Positions 28,142 through 35,750 of a stretch of DNA of 64,000 nt are shown one piece after another. Where the stretch lies: contig CP112982.1 of the NCBI GenBank assembly GCA_041875495.1, positions 1,364,001 through 1,428,000 of the forward strand, in the 5' to 3' direction. The notes beneath the pieces were generated by a model. It saw nothing but the letters and a program-made list of their open reading frames with translations. It ran no database searches and was not told the DNA's origin. This stretch comes from Halomonas sp. CH40 (GTDB lineage Bacteria; Pseudomonadota; Gammaproteobacteria; Pseudomonadales; Halomonadaceae). Both the position numbers and the translations under genes were made by a program. Numbering within the stretch: the first letter of the stretch is position 1; the number at the start of each line of letters is the position of its first letter.

Positions 28142-28831
28142 ATGAAAACTCTTGGCCTTTTGGGTGGCATGAGCTGGGAATCTACTCAGACCTATTATCG
28201 ACTGCTTAATCAGCAGGTTGCGCAGCGTCTGGGCGGCTTGCATTCGGCAAAGTTAATTCTCGATAGCCTGGATTTTGCCGACGTTGAAGTGTTGCAGCGG
28301 GAAGGGCAGTGGGATGCCCTGGCGGATCTGCTGGTTAAGCATGCCCTTCGGGTCGAAGCCGCTGGCGCTGACGGCCTGATAATTGGCACCAACACCATGC
28401 ACCGTGTTGCACCACAGGTAGAAGCCGCGCTGTCCATTCCGCTGTTACATATTGCCGATGCCACGGCACAGGCGTTACTGGAGGATGGCGTTCAAACCGT
28501 TGGGCTTTTAGGCACCCGATTTACCATGGAACAGGCATTCTACCGCGAGCGTCTGGAAGCCCAGGGGATTACCGTGCTGGTGCCGAATGATGCTCAACGT
28601 GAGGAGGTTCACCGGATTATTTACCAGGAACTATGCCGGGGTGTGCTGGATAAGAACTCCCGCGCGGCGTATCTGGACGTAGTGGAAGATCTGCATCGAC
28701 GCGGTGTTGGAGGGGTCATTCTGGGCTGTACGGAGATCGGTTTATTGATCAATCAGCATGACACCACTGTTGCGCTGTATGACACCACCTTCCTGCATGC
28801 AAAAAGCGGCGTTGAATGGGCGCTTGCATGA
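28142..28831 (+). CDS. Aspartate/glutamate racemase family protein, YgeA-like
   Basis: 229 residues, full length. It begins MKTLGLLGGMSWEST. Catalytic motifs are IIGTNTMH (T83 where many family members have Cys) and ILGCTEIGLL (C198). The Thr/Cys pair is the one known from E. coli YgeA, a broad-specificity amino-acid racemase, rather than the Cys/Cys pair of true glutamate racemase, so a role in D-amino-acid metabolism rather than cell-wall synthesis is likely. It is divergent from the CLC gene. A transporter gene follows 295 bp later on the same strand, but a functional link is not shown. Confidence 0.88.
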   Translation: MKTLGLLGGMSWESTQTYYRLLNQQVAQRLGGLHSAKLILDSLDFADVEVLQREGQWDALADLLVKHALRVEAAGADGLIIGTNTMHRVAPQVEAALSIPLLHIADATAQALLEDGVQTVGLLGTRFTMEQAFYRERLEAQGITVLVPNDAQREEVHRIIYQELCRGVLDKNSRAAYLDVVEDLHRRGVGGVILGCTEIGLLINQHDTTVALYDTTFLHAKSGVEWALA

Positions 28832-29096
28832 TAAATCAGGGGTTTAAGACCAAAGAATGACGTTTACGTAAAGGCGCTGTGAGTGATTTTCGCTTGTCGA
28901 CAGATCAGCCGGTTTTCGAGTTTTATATAGCGATTTTGGCGTTATTTAGACACTTTTAGCTTTTTTCTCACTGTGATTGTCAACACTTTTGGCGGGGTGT
29001 TCGTGCTGCAATGCACGAAAGGTCGAATGTTCTCTTGGCTTTCAGCCACGTAAAACAGCTTCAACCAATAACAACAATAGCCATGAGGATTCGATA

Positions 29097-29117
29097 ATGA
29101 ACAACCAGACACCGTGA
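29097..29117 (+). CDS. Six-codon upstream open reading frame
   Basis: ATG, five codons and TGA (peptide MNNQTP) with its own GAGG site about eight bases upstream. The stop overlaps the TGAGGA ribosome binding site of the next gene, which starts ten bases later. The arrangement fits translational coupling or a leader peptide. It could also be the real start of the transporter, put out of frame by a small insertion or deletion. Short enough to be chance. Confidence 0.35.
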   Translation: MNNQTP

Positions 29118-29126
29118 GGAAACGTC

Positions 29127-30527
29127 GTGCTGCTTAAACGTAAATACGGGGAAGAACATCCCTACTGGCCGCTTGGCCCTTTCAAGCTTCGCCTGCCCTT
29201 TATCCATTTCCGCTGGGAAATTCCCGAGACCATTCAGGCGCTGGTCATGTTTGTCATCGGCTTGGGCATGATACCGCTGCTTGAGCAGTATCTTGGGCTT
29301 CCTTATGAGGTGGCACTTGCCTACGTGGTAGTGTGCGGCATCGGCTTTATCCTGCCGCCGCTTTTAGGGGTGCCCTTTGTAGCGGGCTGGATTACCCCGG
29401 CAATTCCAGTGGTTTTGTTGTTTATTGGCCAGTTTGAACCGGGGCCTGAAGCCATTCGTGCCATGGTGGCCCTGCAGCTGATGGTCACCCTGATATTTCT
29501 GTTTATGGCGGTGACCCGGCTGGGAACAAAGCTGGTTAACAGCGTGCCGGATTCAATCAAGGCGGGCATTCTGCTTGGCGCGGGTATTGCTGCTATCAGC
29601 GGTGAGATCAGTGAAGGCGGGCGTCTGTATGAAACGCCTATTTCCCTGGGTATCGGTGGCCTGATTACGCTTTATGTGCTGTTTTCTCTATCGTTTCGTG
29701 ACCTGACCGAAAAATTCCGCTGGGCGCGTAACATCGCTGCCTATGGCATGGTGCCGGGCATGCTGGTGACCATGGCGATTGGCTGGGGCGTGGGTGAGTA
29801 CCCAATGCCAAGCGTTGAGTGGGGCATTGCGGTGCCTGATTTTGGCGGCATCTGGGCGTATCTGCCCTTCAGTATTGGCCTGCCGGGTATAGAGCTTTTG
29901 TTGGCGGCGATTCCTACGGCCATCATTGCCTATATCATTGCCTTTGGTGACATCATCGTCGGCCAGAGCCTGATCAAGCGCGTTGATCATCTGCGTCCGG
30001 ATGAAAAAATCGAAGTGAATGTTGATCGCGTTCACCTGATTACTGGCCTGCGTAACCTGATGCATTCCTTCCTTGCCCCTTACCCGGGTCTTGCAGGGCC
30101 ACTGTTTACCGGTGCCATGGCCACCATTGCCGAGCGCTACCGTTATGGGCGTGGTGCCATGGATACCATCTACTCAGGGGCTTCGGTTTTCTGGATTGTT
30201 GGCTTTCTGGCGCTGTTCCTGCTGCCGCTGGTCACCCTTTTCCGCCCGGTATTGCCGATTGCGCTGTCAATTACCCTGCTGATTACCGGTTACCTGTGTA
30301 TTGCCGTGGCCGTTGAGCAGATCAAGAACGCTACCGCCATGGGCGTTGCCGGTATCATGGGTGTGGTGTTGGCAACCCATGGCGCCGCCTGGGGGCTGGG
30401 CGTTGGTGTGGTGTTGTATCTGATGATTGAGCATCGTTCACGTCGCCACGCTGAGGATGAAGCCGATGAGCCGATCCATGTTGAAGATGATATGGCGGTA
30501 GAAGCTGAGGAAAAACCGGCTAACTAA
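29127..30527 (+). CDS. Putative purine/xanthine permease-like membrane transporter
   Basis: 466 residues with about twelve to fourteen membrane segments and an acidic C-terminal tail (RHAEDEADEPIHVEDDMAVEAEEK). Features such as IPETIQALVMFVIGLGMIP near the start, AGILLGAGIAAISGE, and the helix-breaking FGDIIVGQSLIKR...HSFLAPYPGLAGPLFTGAMATIAERYRYG suggest the inverted-repeat fold of the nucleobase/SulP (UraA-like) transporters. The substrate is unknown. The start is GTG at 29127, with TGAGGA six bases upstream. The strong terminator at 30561 ends the transcript. Confidence in 'membrane transporter' is high; in the subfamily, moderate. Confidence 0.68.
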   Translation: MLLKRKYGEEHPYWPLGPFKLRLPFIHFRWEIPETIQALVMFVIGLGMIPLLEQYLGLPYEVALAYVVVCGIGFILPPLLGVPFVAGWITPAIPVVLLFIGQFEPGPEAIRAMVALQLMVTLIFLFMAVTRLGTKLVNSVPDSIKAGILLGAGIAAISGEISEGGRLYETPISLGIGGLITLYVLFSLSFRDLTEKFRWARNIAAYGMVPGMLVTMAIGWGVGEYPMPSVEWGIAVPDFGGIWAYLPFSIGLPGIELLLAAIPTAIIAYIIAFGDIIVGQSLIKRVDHLRPDEKIEVNVDRVHLITGLRNLMHSFLAPYPGLAGPLFTGAMATIAERYRYGRGAMDTIYSGASVFWIVGFLALFLLPLVTLFRPVLPIALSITLLITGYLCIAVAVEQIKNATAMGVAGIMGVVLATHGAAWGLGVGVVLYLMIEHRSRRHAEDEADEPIHVEDDMAVEAEEKPAN

Positions 30528-30560
30528 GCTGCTATGTCAGCATGATGAGTAGTTAAACAA

Positions 30561-30597
30561 AAAACCGGCGGGCTCAATAAAGCCCGCCGGTTTTTTT
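30561..30597. terminator. Strong bidirectional terminator
   Basis: 14-bp perfect stem (AAAACCGGCGGGCT and complement) around CAATAA, with A-rich sequence on one side and seven T on the other. It serves both the plus-strand transporter gene and the minus-strand thiolase gene, which converge here. Confidence 0.92.
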
Positions 30598-30623
30598 GAT
30601 TTGTATTGCCAGTGACTGACTGT

Positions 30624-31805
30624 TTACAGGCGCTCAAAAATGGTCGCAATTCCCTGGCCGCCGCCAATACACATGGTAACCAGCGCATAGCGTCCACCGG
30701 TACGCTCAAGCTCATAGAGCGCCTTGGTGGCAATAAAGGCCCCGGAACAACCCACCGGGTGCCCCAATGCAATGGCGCCGCCATTCGGGTTGGTTTTCTG
30801 CATGTCCAGCCCCAGGCCTTTGGCGACGGCCAGTGCCTGAGCGGCAAAGGCTTCGTTGGATTCAATCACATCCATATCGTCAAGCGACAAGCCAGCCTTT
30901 TCCAGCGCCAGACGCGAGGCAGGGATAGGCCCTTCGCCCATGATCTCATTCGGCACACCAGCCACTGCGTAAGACACTATGCGGGCAATCGGCTTGTGTC
31001 CGGCACTTTCGGCGGCTTCTGCAGACGCCAGCACCATAAAGGCGGCACCATCGTTAATCCCTGAGGCATTACCGGCAGTGACGGTGCCGTCTTTCTTGAA
31101 GGCCGGGCGCATTTTCCCCAGGCTTTCCATGCTGGTGCCCGGTTTTACATGCTCATCGGTATCGACGACGACGGTGCCCTTGCGGGTCTCAAAGGTGATC
31201 GGGACGATCTGTGACTTGAAGCGTCCTTCCTCAATGGCGCGGGTTGCGCGGGCGTGGGACTCCATTGCAAAGGCGTCCTGCTCCTCGCGGCTGATATCCC
31301 ACTTTTCGGCCAGATTCTCAGCGGTTATGCCCATGTGCCCAACCCCGAAAGGGTCATTCAGAGTAGCCACCATCATGTCGACCATGCTGGTATCGCCCAT
31401 CCGTGCCCCTGAGCGCATGGCAGGTGACAGGTAACCGCCCCGCGACATCACTTCAACGCCGCCCCCGACGCCATAGTCGCAATCACCCAGCATGATGTTC
31501 TGGGCAGTGGTCACGATGGCCTGCAAACCAGAGCTGCACAGGCGGTTAACCGCCATGGCGACGGAATCCATCGGCAGCCCGGCCTGAATGGAGGCAACGC
31601 GTGCAACATAGGCAAAACGGGAATCGGTTGGAATGCAGTTGCCCACAGTGACATAGTTGATCAAGGCGGCATCTACCTGGGAGCGGTTGACTGCCTCTTT
31701 CATGACCTGGCCCGCAAGCTCATGGGGTTCTATGGAGCTTAATCCGCCACCAAAGGCGCCAATGGCAGAACGTACGGCACTTAATACAACGACTTCTCGA
31801 CTCAT
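30624..31805 (-). CDS. Acetyl-CoA acyltransferase / beta-ketothiolase (BktB-like)
   Basis: 393 residues with a complete thiolase signature: VNRLCSSGLQAIV (nucleophilic Cys), [24 protein letters not shown], and TMCIGGGQG near the end. The sequence runs close to BktB, the beta-ketothiolase that makes C4-C5 ketoacyl-CoA for polyhydroxyalkanoates, including REVVVLSAVRSAIGAFGG and RYALVTMCIGGGQGIATIFERL. It could serve synthesis or breakdown; no other pathway gene is adjacent. The ATG at 31805 is preferred over 31859 because AGGAA lies eight bases upstream and the family starts there. Ends at the shared terminator. Confidence 0.88.
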   Translation of the reverse strand: MSREVVVLSAVRSAIGAFGGGLSSIEPHELAGQVMKEAVNRSQVDAALINYVTVGNCIPTDSRFAYVARVASIQAGLPMDSVAMAVNRLCSSGLQAIVTTAQNIMLGDCDYGVGGGVEVMSRGGYLSPAMRSGARMGDTSMVDMMVATLNDPFGVGHMGITAENLAEKWDISREEQDAFAMESHARATRAIEEGRFKSQIVPITFETRKGTVVVDTDEHVKPGTSMESLGKMRPAFKKDGTVTAGNASGINDGAAFMVLASAEAAESAGHKPIARIVSYAVAGVPNEIMGEGPIPASRLALEKAGLSLDDMDVIESNEAFAAQALAVAKGLGLDMQKTNPNGGAIALGHPVGCSGAFIATKALYELERTGGRYALVTMCIGGGQGIATIFERL

Positions 31806-31956
31806 TACGGGCGTTCCTATTGTTGTCTGTTGTTTTCCGCTGCTTAAAAACTGACGCATTAATACTTACAAATATGTAACAAACTCATTTATGAGGGTAG
31901 CACATGGCAGCGGTTTTACATGATCAAAATGGTATTACAGGCGTTGATTCAGCGTT

Positions 31957-33135
31957 TTAGCGGGCCAGTTGGCTCATCGCCGCTTCCAGGCCCTCCAGCG
32001 TCATCGGGTACATGCGGTCATCAATCAGTTCACGAACCAGCTGGGTAGAGTAGGTCATTTCCCAGGCGCGTGGTGGCATGGGGTTGAGCCACGCCAGACG
32101 CGGAAACGTTGCCGTCAGGCGCTTTAACCAGATGCCGCCGGCTTCGTCGTTGAAGTGTTCGACGCTGCCACCTGGGTGAGTGATTTCATAGGGCGACATG
32201 GCGGCATCGCCGACCACCACGACCTGATAATCATCGCCGTAGGTATGCAGCACATCCATGGTCGGAAGTCGTTCATTGCCACGACGGCGATTGTTTTTCC
32301 AGACGCCTTCATACAGGCAGTTATGAAAGTAATAGTGCTCAAGATGTTTGAACTCCGAACGCGCGGCGGAAAACAGCTCCTCGCAGACGCGGATATGGTC
32401 ATCCATGGAACCACCAACATCGAGAAACAGCAGAATCTTGACGGCGTTGTGGCGTTCCGGGCGCATTTGGATATTCAGCAGGCCCGCATCCCGGGCGGTT
32501 TCACGAATGGTGCTGTCGATATCAAATTCTTCGAGCGCCCCTTGACGGGCAAACTTGCGCAAGCGGCGCAGTGCCATCTTGATATTGCGGGTGCCAAGCT
32601 CGAGAGAATCATCGTAATCGCGAAAGCGACGCTCATCCCACACCTTGACGGCGCGTCGATGGCGCGAGCCGTCCTGGCCAATGCGAATGCCTTCCGGGTT
32701 GTAGCCATAAGCCCCAAACGGGCTGGTGCCGCCGATACCAATCCATTTGTTGCCGCCCGCATGGCGCTCTTTCTGCTCTTCAAGGCGTTTCTTGAAGGTG
32801 TCGATTAACTGTTCGAGCCCGCCCAAGGATTCGATCTTGGCCTTTTCTTCATCACTGAGCTGTTTTTCAAACTCACGGCGCAGCCATTCATCGGGGATCA
32901 GGGCGTCAATCGCGGCATCCATATCCTCAATACCCTTGAACCAGGCCGCAAAGGCGCGATCAAAACGGTCGAAATGACGCTCATCCTTGACCATGACGGT
33001 GCGTGCCACCTGATAGAAAGCGTCCATATCGGCAAACACCACGCCACGTTCAACGACAGCGTGTAAGTCCAGCAGCTCGCGCAGCGACACCGGCACGCCA
33101 GCACGTTTCAGCGTTTCAAACAGGCCGATAAACAT
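31957..33135 (-). CDS. VWA domain-containing protein (CoxE-like), MoxR partner
   Basis: 392 residues. The C-terminal half is a von Willebrand A-like domain with an MIDAS-type start, KILLFLDVGGSMDDH (normally DxSxS, here DVGGS), and a threonine-free continuation. The N-terminal half is a helical region (RAGVPVSLRELLDLHAVVERGVVFADMDAFYQVARTVMVKDER) usual in CoxE-like proteins. It lies three bases after the moxR stop on the same strand. MoxR-VWA pairs act as chaperone-like systems that assemble or insert cofactors into other proteins. The target is unknown. Confidence 0.85.
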   Translation of the reverse strand: MFIGLFETLKRAGVPVSLRELLDLHAVVERGVVFADMDAFYQVARTVMVKDERHFDRFDRAFAAWFKGIEDMDAAIDALIPDEWLRREFEKQLSDEEKAKIESLGGLEQLIDTFKKRLEEQKERHAGGNKWIGIGGTSPFGAYGYNPEGIRIGQDGSRHRRAVKVWDERRFRDYDDSLELGTRNIKMALRRLRKFARQGALEEFDIDSTIRETARDAGLLNIQMRPERHNAVKILLFLDVGGSMDDHIRVCEELFSAARSEFKHLEHYYFHNCLYEGVWKNNRRRGNERLPTMDVLHTYGDDYQVVVVGDAAMSPYEITHPGGSVEHFNDEAGGIWLKRLTATFPRLAWLNPMPPRAWEMTYSTQLVRELIDDRMYPMTLEGLEAAMSQLAR

Positions 33136-33138
33136 GGC

Positions 33139-33993
33139 TTAGCGCCCCGTGTTCTTCTGGCGACGCAGCATGAAGGCCAGCCGTTCAAGCAGTTGGGTAT
33201 CCTGCTCGTTCTTGACCAGCGCACCTGCCATCGGCGGGAGGGCCTTGACCGGGTCGCGGTGATAAAGGGCTTCCTGGGCCAGCTCGTCGGCCATCAGCAG
33301 TTTCAGCCAATCCACCAGTTCGGAGGTCGAAGGTTTTTTCTTAAGCCCCGGTGCGCCACGTAAATCAAAGAAGACTTCCAGCGCTTCGCTGACCAGACGG
33401 GGCGCAATATCGGGGAAGTGAACGTCCACAATCGCCTGCATGGTCTCGCGGTCGGGGAATTCGATGTAATGGAAAAAGCAGCGGCGCAAAAAGGCATCCG
33501 GCAGCTCTTTTTCGTTATTCGAGGTGATCACGATGATCGGACGCTGCTCGGCACGAATGGTTTCACCGGTCTCATAGACGTGAAACTCCATACGGTCGAG
33601 CTCTTGCAGCAGGTCGTTGGGGAACTCGATGTCCGCCTTGTCGATTTCATCAATCAGCAACACCACGCGCTCACCGGCGCTGAAGGCTTCCCACAGCTTG
33701 CCGGGCTTGATGTAGTTGCCGACATTTTCCACCCCTTCCACCCCGAGCTGCGAATCGCGCAGGCGGCTGACGGCGTCATATTCATAAAGCCCCTGGGCCG
33801 CCTTGGTGCTGGACTTGATATGCCAGGTGATCAGGCGTGTACCCAAGGATTCGGCCAACTCCTCGGCCAGCAGGGTCTTACCGGTGCCCGGCTCACCCTT
33901 GATCAAAAGCGGCCGCTCCAGCACAACGGCAGCATTGACGGCTTGCTTGAGGGCATCGGTAGCAATGTAGGAGGACGTGGATTCAAACGCCAT
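33139..33993 (-). CDS. MoxR-family AAA+ ATPase
   Basis: 284 residues. Walker A reads LIKGEPGTGKTLLAEELA (about 30-47), Walker B VVLLIDEIDKAD (about 113-124), and sensor 1 IIVITSNNEKELPDAFLRRC, which includes the arginine finger region. AAA+ MoxR proteins form hexameric rings and use ATP to remodel partners, usually encoded with a VWA protein as here. A strong AAGGAA site precedes the ATG. The gene-free region upstream (33994-34408) contains the promoter-like and RNA-like elements described separately. Confidence 0.92.
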   Translation of the reverse strand: MAFESTSSYIATDALKQAVNAAVVLERPLLIKGEPGTGKTLLAEELAESLGTRLITWHIKSSTKAAQGLYEYDAVSRLRDSQLGVEGVENVGNYIKPGKLWEAFSAGERVVLLIDEIDKADIEFPNDLLQELDRMEFHVYETGETIRAEQRPIIVITSNNEKELPDAFLRRCFFHYIEFPDRETMQAIVDVHFPDIAPRLVSEALEVFFDLRGAPGLKKKPSTSELVDWLKLLMADELAQEALYHRDPVKALPPMAGALVKNEQDTQLLERLAFMLRRQKNTGR

Positions 33994-34067
33994 GGCGGTT
34001 CCTTAACGAGTGAGAACTGAATTCAAACAAGTGTACGTGAGGAGAATGAGGATGTCTTGGCAGAAGC

Positions 34068-34093
34068 GCTGCACTATCATGTGGCAGTGCAGC
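34068..34093. promoter_or_regulatory. Perfect inverted repeat, candidate enhancer site
   Basis: GCTGCACT and its exact complement AGTGCAGC, ten bases apart, centred about 150 bp before the predicted start of the small RNA. The position fits an upstream activator site for a sigma-54 enhancer-binding protein. A related sequence, TTGCAGTGC, lies at 34120-34128. The arms also resemble TGC-rich sites bound by PhaR, so other regulators are possible. Confidence 0.45.
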
Positions 34094-34202
34094 AAATTTT
34101 TGCGCTACCAAAGAGCGTGTTGCAGTGCGTCAACACCCAGTGGCTGGCTTGAAGAAATAGGTTTATTTTTTAACTATTTGAAAATAAAAAGATAATTATT
34201 TT

Positions 34203-34219
34203 TTGGCACGTAAGTCGCA
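34203..34219 (+). promoter_or_regulatory. Sigma-54 (-24/-12) promoter
   Basis: TTGGCACG, four bases, then TCGCA. The GG (34205-34206) and GC (34217-34218) are exactly ten bases apart, as sigma-54 requires, and only one base in the consensus TGGCACG-N4-TTGCW differs (C for T at 34216). An AT-rich stretch directly upstream could be bent by IHF. Predicted transcription start near 34230. Confidence 0.6.
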
Positions 34220-34229
34220 ATATATAAAG

Positions 34230-34368
34230 TACAAGGCGGATAAGTCGCCGCCTACATCGCTGCCACGCAACATACAGCGTCATTTCAGACTAACCTGTAT
34301 TTGCACTGGCAACGGTACACCGAGTGAGCTGGCGTGCTCCACCTGGTCCCCTTCGGGGGGCCTTTTTT
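34230..34368 (+). ncRNA. Candidate sigma-54-dependent small RNA
   Basis: About 139 nt between a sigma-54 promoter and an intrinsic terminator, with no plus-strand gene in between. The predicted transcript starts with a hairpin (AGGCGG, 8-base loop, CCGCCT; 34234-34253), has a middle hairpin (TTGC-ACTG-GCAA; 34301-34312), and ends with the GGUCCCC-UUCG-GGGGGCC terminator. I do not recognise it as 6S, tmRNA, RNase P, RsmY/Z or Qrr RNA. An open frame over this stretch (34203-34526) runs through the terminator and is not credible. Prediction only. Confidence 0.5.
34345..34368 (+). terminator. Intrinsic terminator with UUCG loop and no upstream gene
   Basis: Seven-base-pair stem (GGTCCCC with GGGGGCC, one G-T pair), a TTCG loop, and then TTTTTT. 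The T run lies on the plus strand only, so it does not fit the minus-strand pepQ that ends at 34409. It therefore implies a plus-strand transcript ending here. Confidence 0.82.
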
Positions 34369-34408
34369 ATGTGCGCCTTTTATACTTTATGGGCGCTATG
34401 ACGAAGGG

Positions 34409-35707
34409 TCAGGGCGTCAGATTCTCGTGGCCATTTTCTGTAATCACAATATTGTCTTCGATGCGAATACCGCCGCAGGGCGTAAGTTGCTCGACCAGAA
34501 TCCAGTTGATGGGCAGTGGCTGGTGACGCAAGGGTGCCAACAGCATGGGAATGAAGTAAAGCCCCGGCTCGATGGTGATGACCATGCCCACTTCCAGTTC
34601 CCGAGTCAGGCGCAGGGCCGGGTGTTCAGACGGTGCGGGGGCTGGCTCGCCAGCTGGGGTGCGTAGCCCAGCCACATCGTGAACCTGAATGCCCATCAGA
34701 TGCCCCAAGCCGTGGGGGCAGAAGGCGCGGGTAACGCCTTCACTAACCGCCGACTCGGCGCTACCGCGATACAAGTCATGATGAATAAGAATGTCCGCCA
34801 GGGACTGATGCATTTCTTCCTGTAGGGCAGTGAAGCGTTGGCCGGGTTTGGCTTTTTCGATCAGCTGATCCTTCAGATCATGCAGGGCGTCAATCAGGGC
34901 CTCAAACAGAGCAGGGGCATCCGGGCCCAGGTGGGTGCGGGTGATATCGGCGCTGTAACCGCGATAGCGGCTCCCGGCATCCACCAGCAGGCTGAACCGC
35001 TGATGGGTCGTCTGGGCATTGTAGTGTTGGTAATGCAGAATGCCCGCATGCTCATTCATGCCCACGATGTTGGCATAAGGCAGCTGGGATTCACGCTGAC
35101 GGCTGGCCGCGAGGTAAGCGAGTTGGATATCCAGCTCGCTGGCAGCCCCGGCAAAGGCGGCATGCGCTGCCTGATGGCCGGCCATGGCCAGGCGGTTGGC
35201 TTCACGGATGCAGCTGATTTCATAGTCGCTTTTGATCACCCTCAGCTCATCCAGGGCCAGCAGCAGAGCGTGTGGGTTGACATCGCCTTCAGGCATTGCC
35301 AAGCCGGCCTGCTCAAGCGCTGCCGCATCGCCGATCCAGGCGCTGTTCTGGCTCAGCTGGGGTGCCTGAATGTCGTTGCACAACACTACCTCAAACTCAC
35401 CAACCCAAGGCTCTTCCGGCAGGGTAGTGGGCTGATGCCAGAAATCAGCCGGTGCGTGCAGGTGGAGGGTGGGCCTTGCGTCCGGGTGAATCACCAGCCA
35501 GCTATGCGCGGCATCCACCAGCGGCACCCAATGCACGAAATGGCCGTAAGCCTGGAAGTTGGTCAGCTGGTCATCCGCGTAATGTGCGCTCGGGTGTCCG
35601 CTGTAGATGGCAATGGCATCCAGGTTGAACTGGCTCATCAATGAGCGGTAGGCGTTAAGCAAATGGCGTAGGTGGTCAAGTTGCTGTTGGTGGAGCGATT
35701 CGGGCAT
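34409..35707 (-). CDS. pepQ: Xaa-Pro dipeptidase, M24 family (PepQ)
   Basis: 432 residues from the chosen start, close to the 443 of E. coli PepQ. The N-terminal creatinase-like domain includes YSGHPSAHYADDQLTNFQAYGHFVHWVP; the pita-bread domain has metal-binding residues in LLVDAGSRYRGYSADITRTH (two Asp), FCPHGLGHLMGIQVHD (His), VITIEPGLYFIP (Glu) and IRIEDNIVIT (Glu). It cleaves dipeptides with C-terminal proline in the cytoplasm. The ATG at 35707 is used; the frame continues 54 codons upstream into the lysR gene without conservation. It is the last gene of the dpp-lysR-pepQ array. Confidence 0.92.
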   Translation of the reverse strand: MPESLHQQQLDHLRHLLNAYRSLMSQFNLDAIAIYSGHPSAHYADDQLTNFQAYGHFVHWVPLVDAAHSWLVIHPDARPTLHLHAPADFWHQPTTLPEEPWVGEFEVVLCNDIQAPQLSQNSAWIGDAAALEQAGLAMPEGDVNPHALLLALDELRVIKSDYEISCIREANRLAMAGHQAAHAAFAGAASELDIQLAYLAASRQRESQLPYANIVGMNEHAGILHYQHYNAQTTHQRFSLLVDAGSRYRGYSADITRTHLGPDAPALFEALIDALHDLKDQLIEKAKPGQRFTALQEEMHQSLADILIHHDLYRGSAESAVSEGVTRAFCPHGLGHLMGIQVHDVAGLRTPAGEPAPAPSEHPALRLTRELEVGMVITIEPGLYFIPMLLAPLRHQPLPINWILVEQLTPCGGIRIEDNIVITENGHENLTP

Positions 35708-35750
35708 TGTGGTTGACCTTTCAGAATATGGGAAGGCTATAAAGAAAGCA

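Noticed and set aside
34320..34350. Sequence GCTCCACC resembling the 3' end of tmRNA or a tRNA, as at an integration site
   Set aside because: No acceptor-stem partner, T-arm or CCA context is present, and no integrase gene is nearby.
34203..34526. A 107-residue plus-strand open frame over the small-RNA candidate
   Set aside because: It runs through a strong terminator, overlaps the end of pepQ and has no recognisable family.
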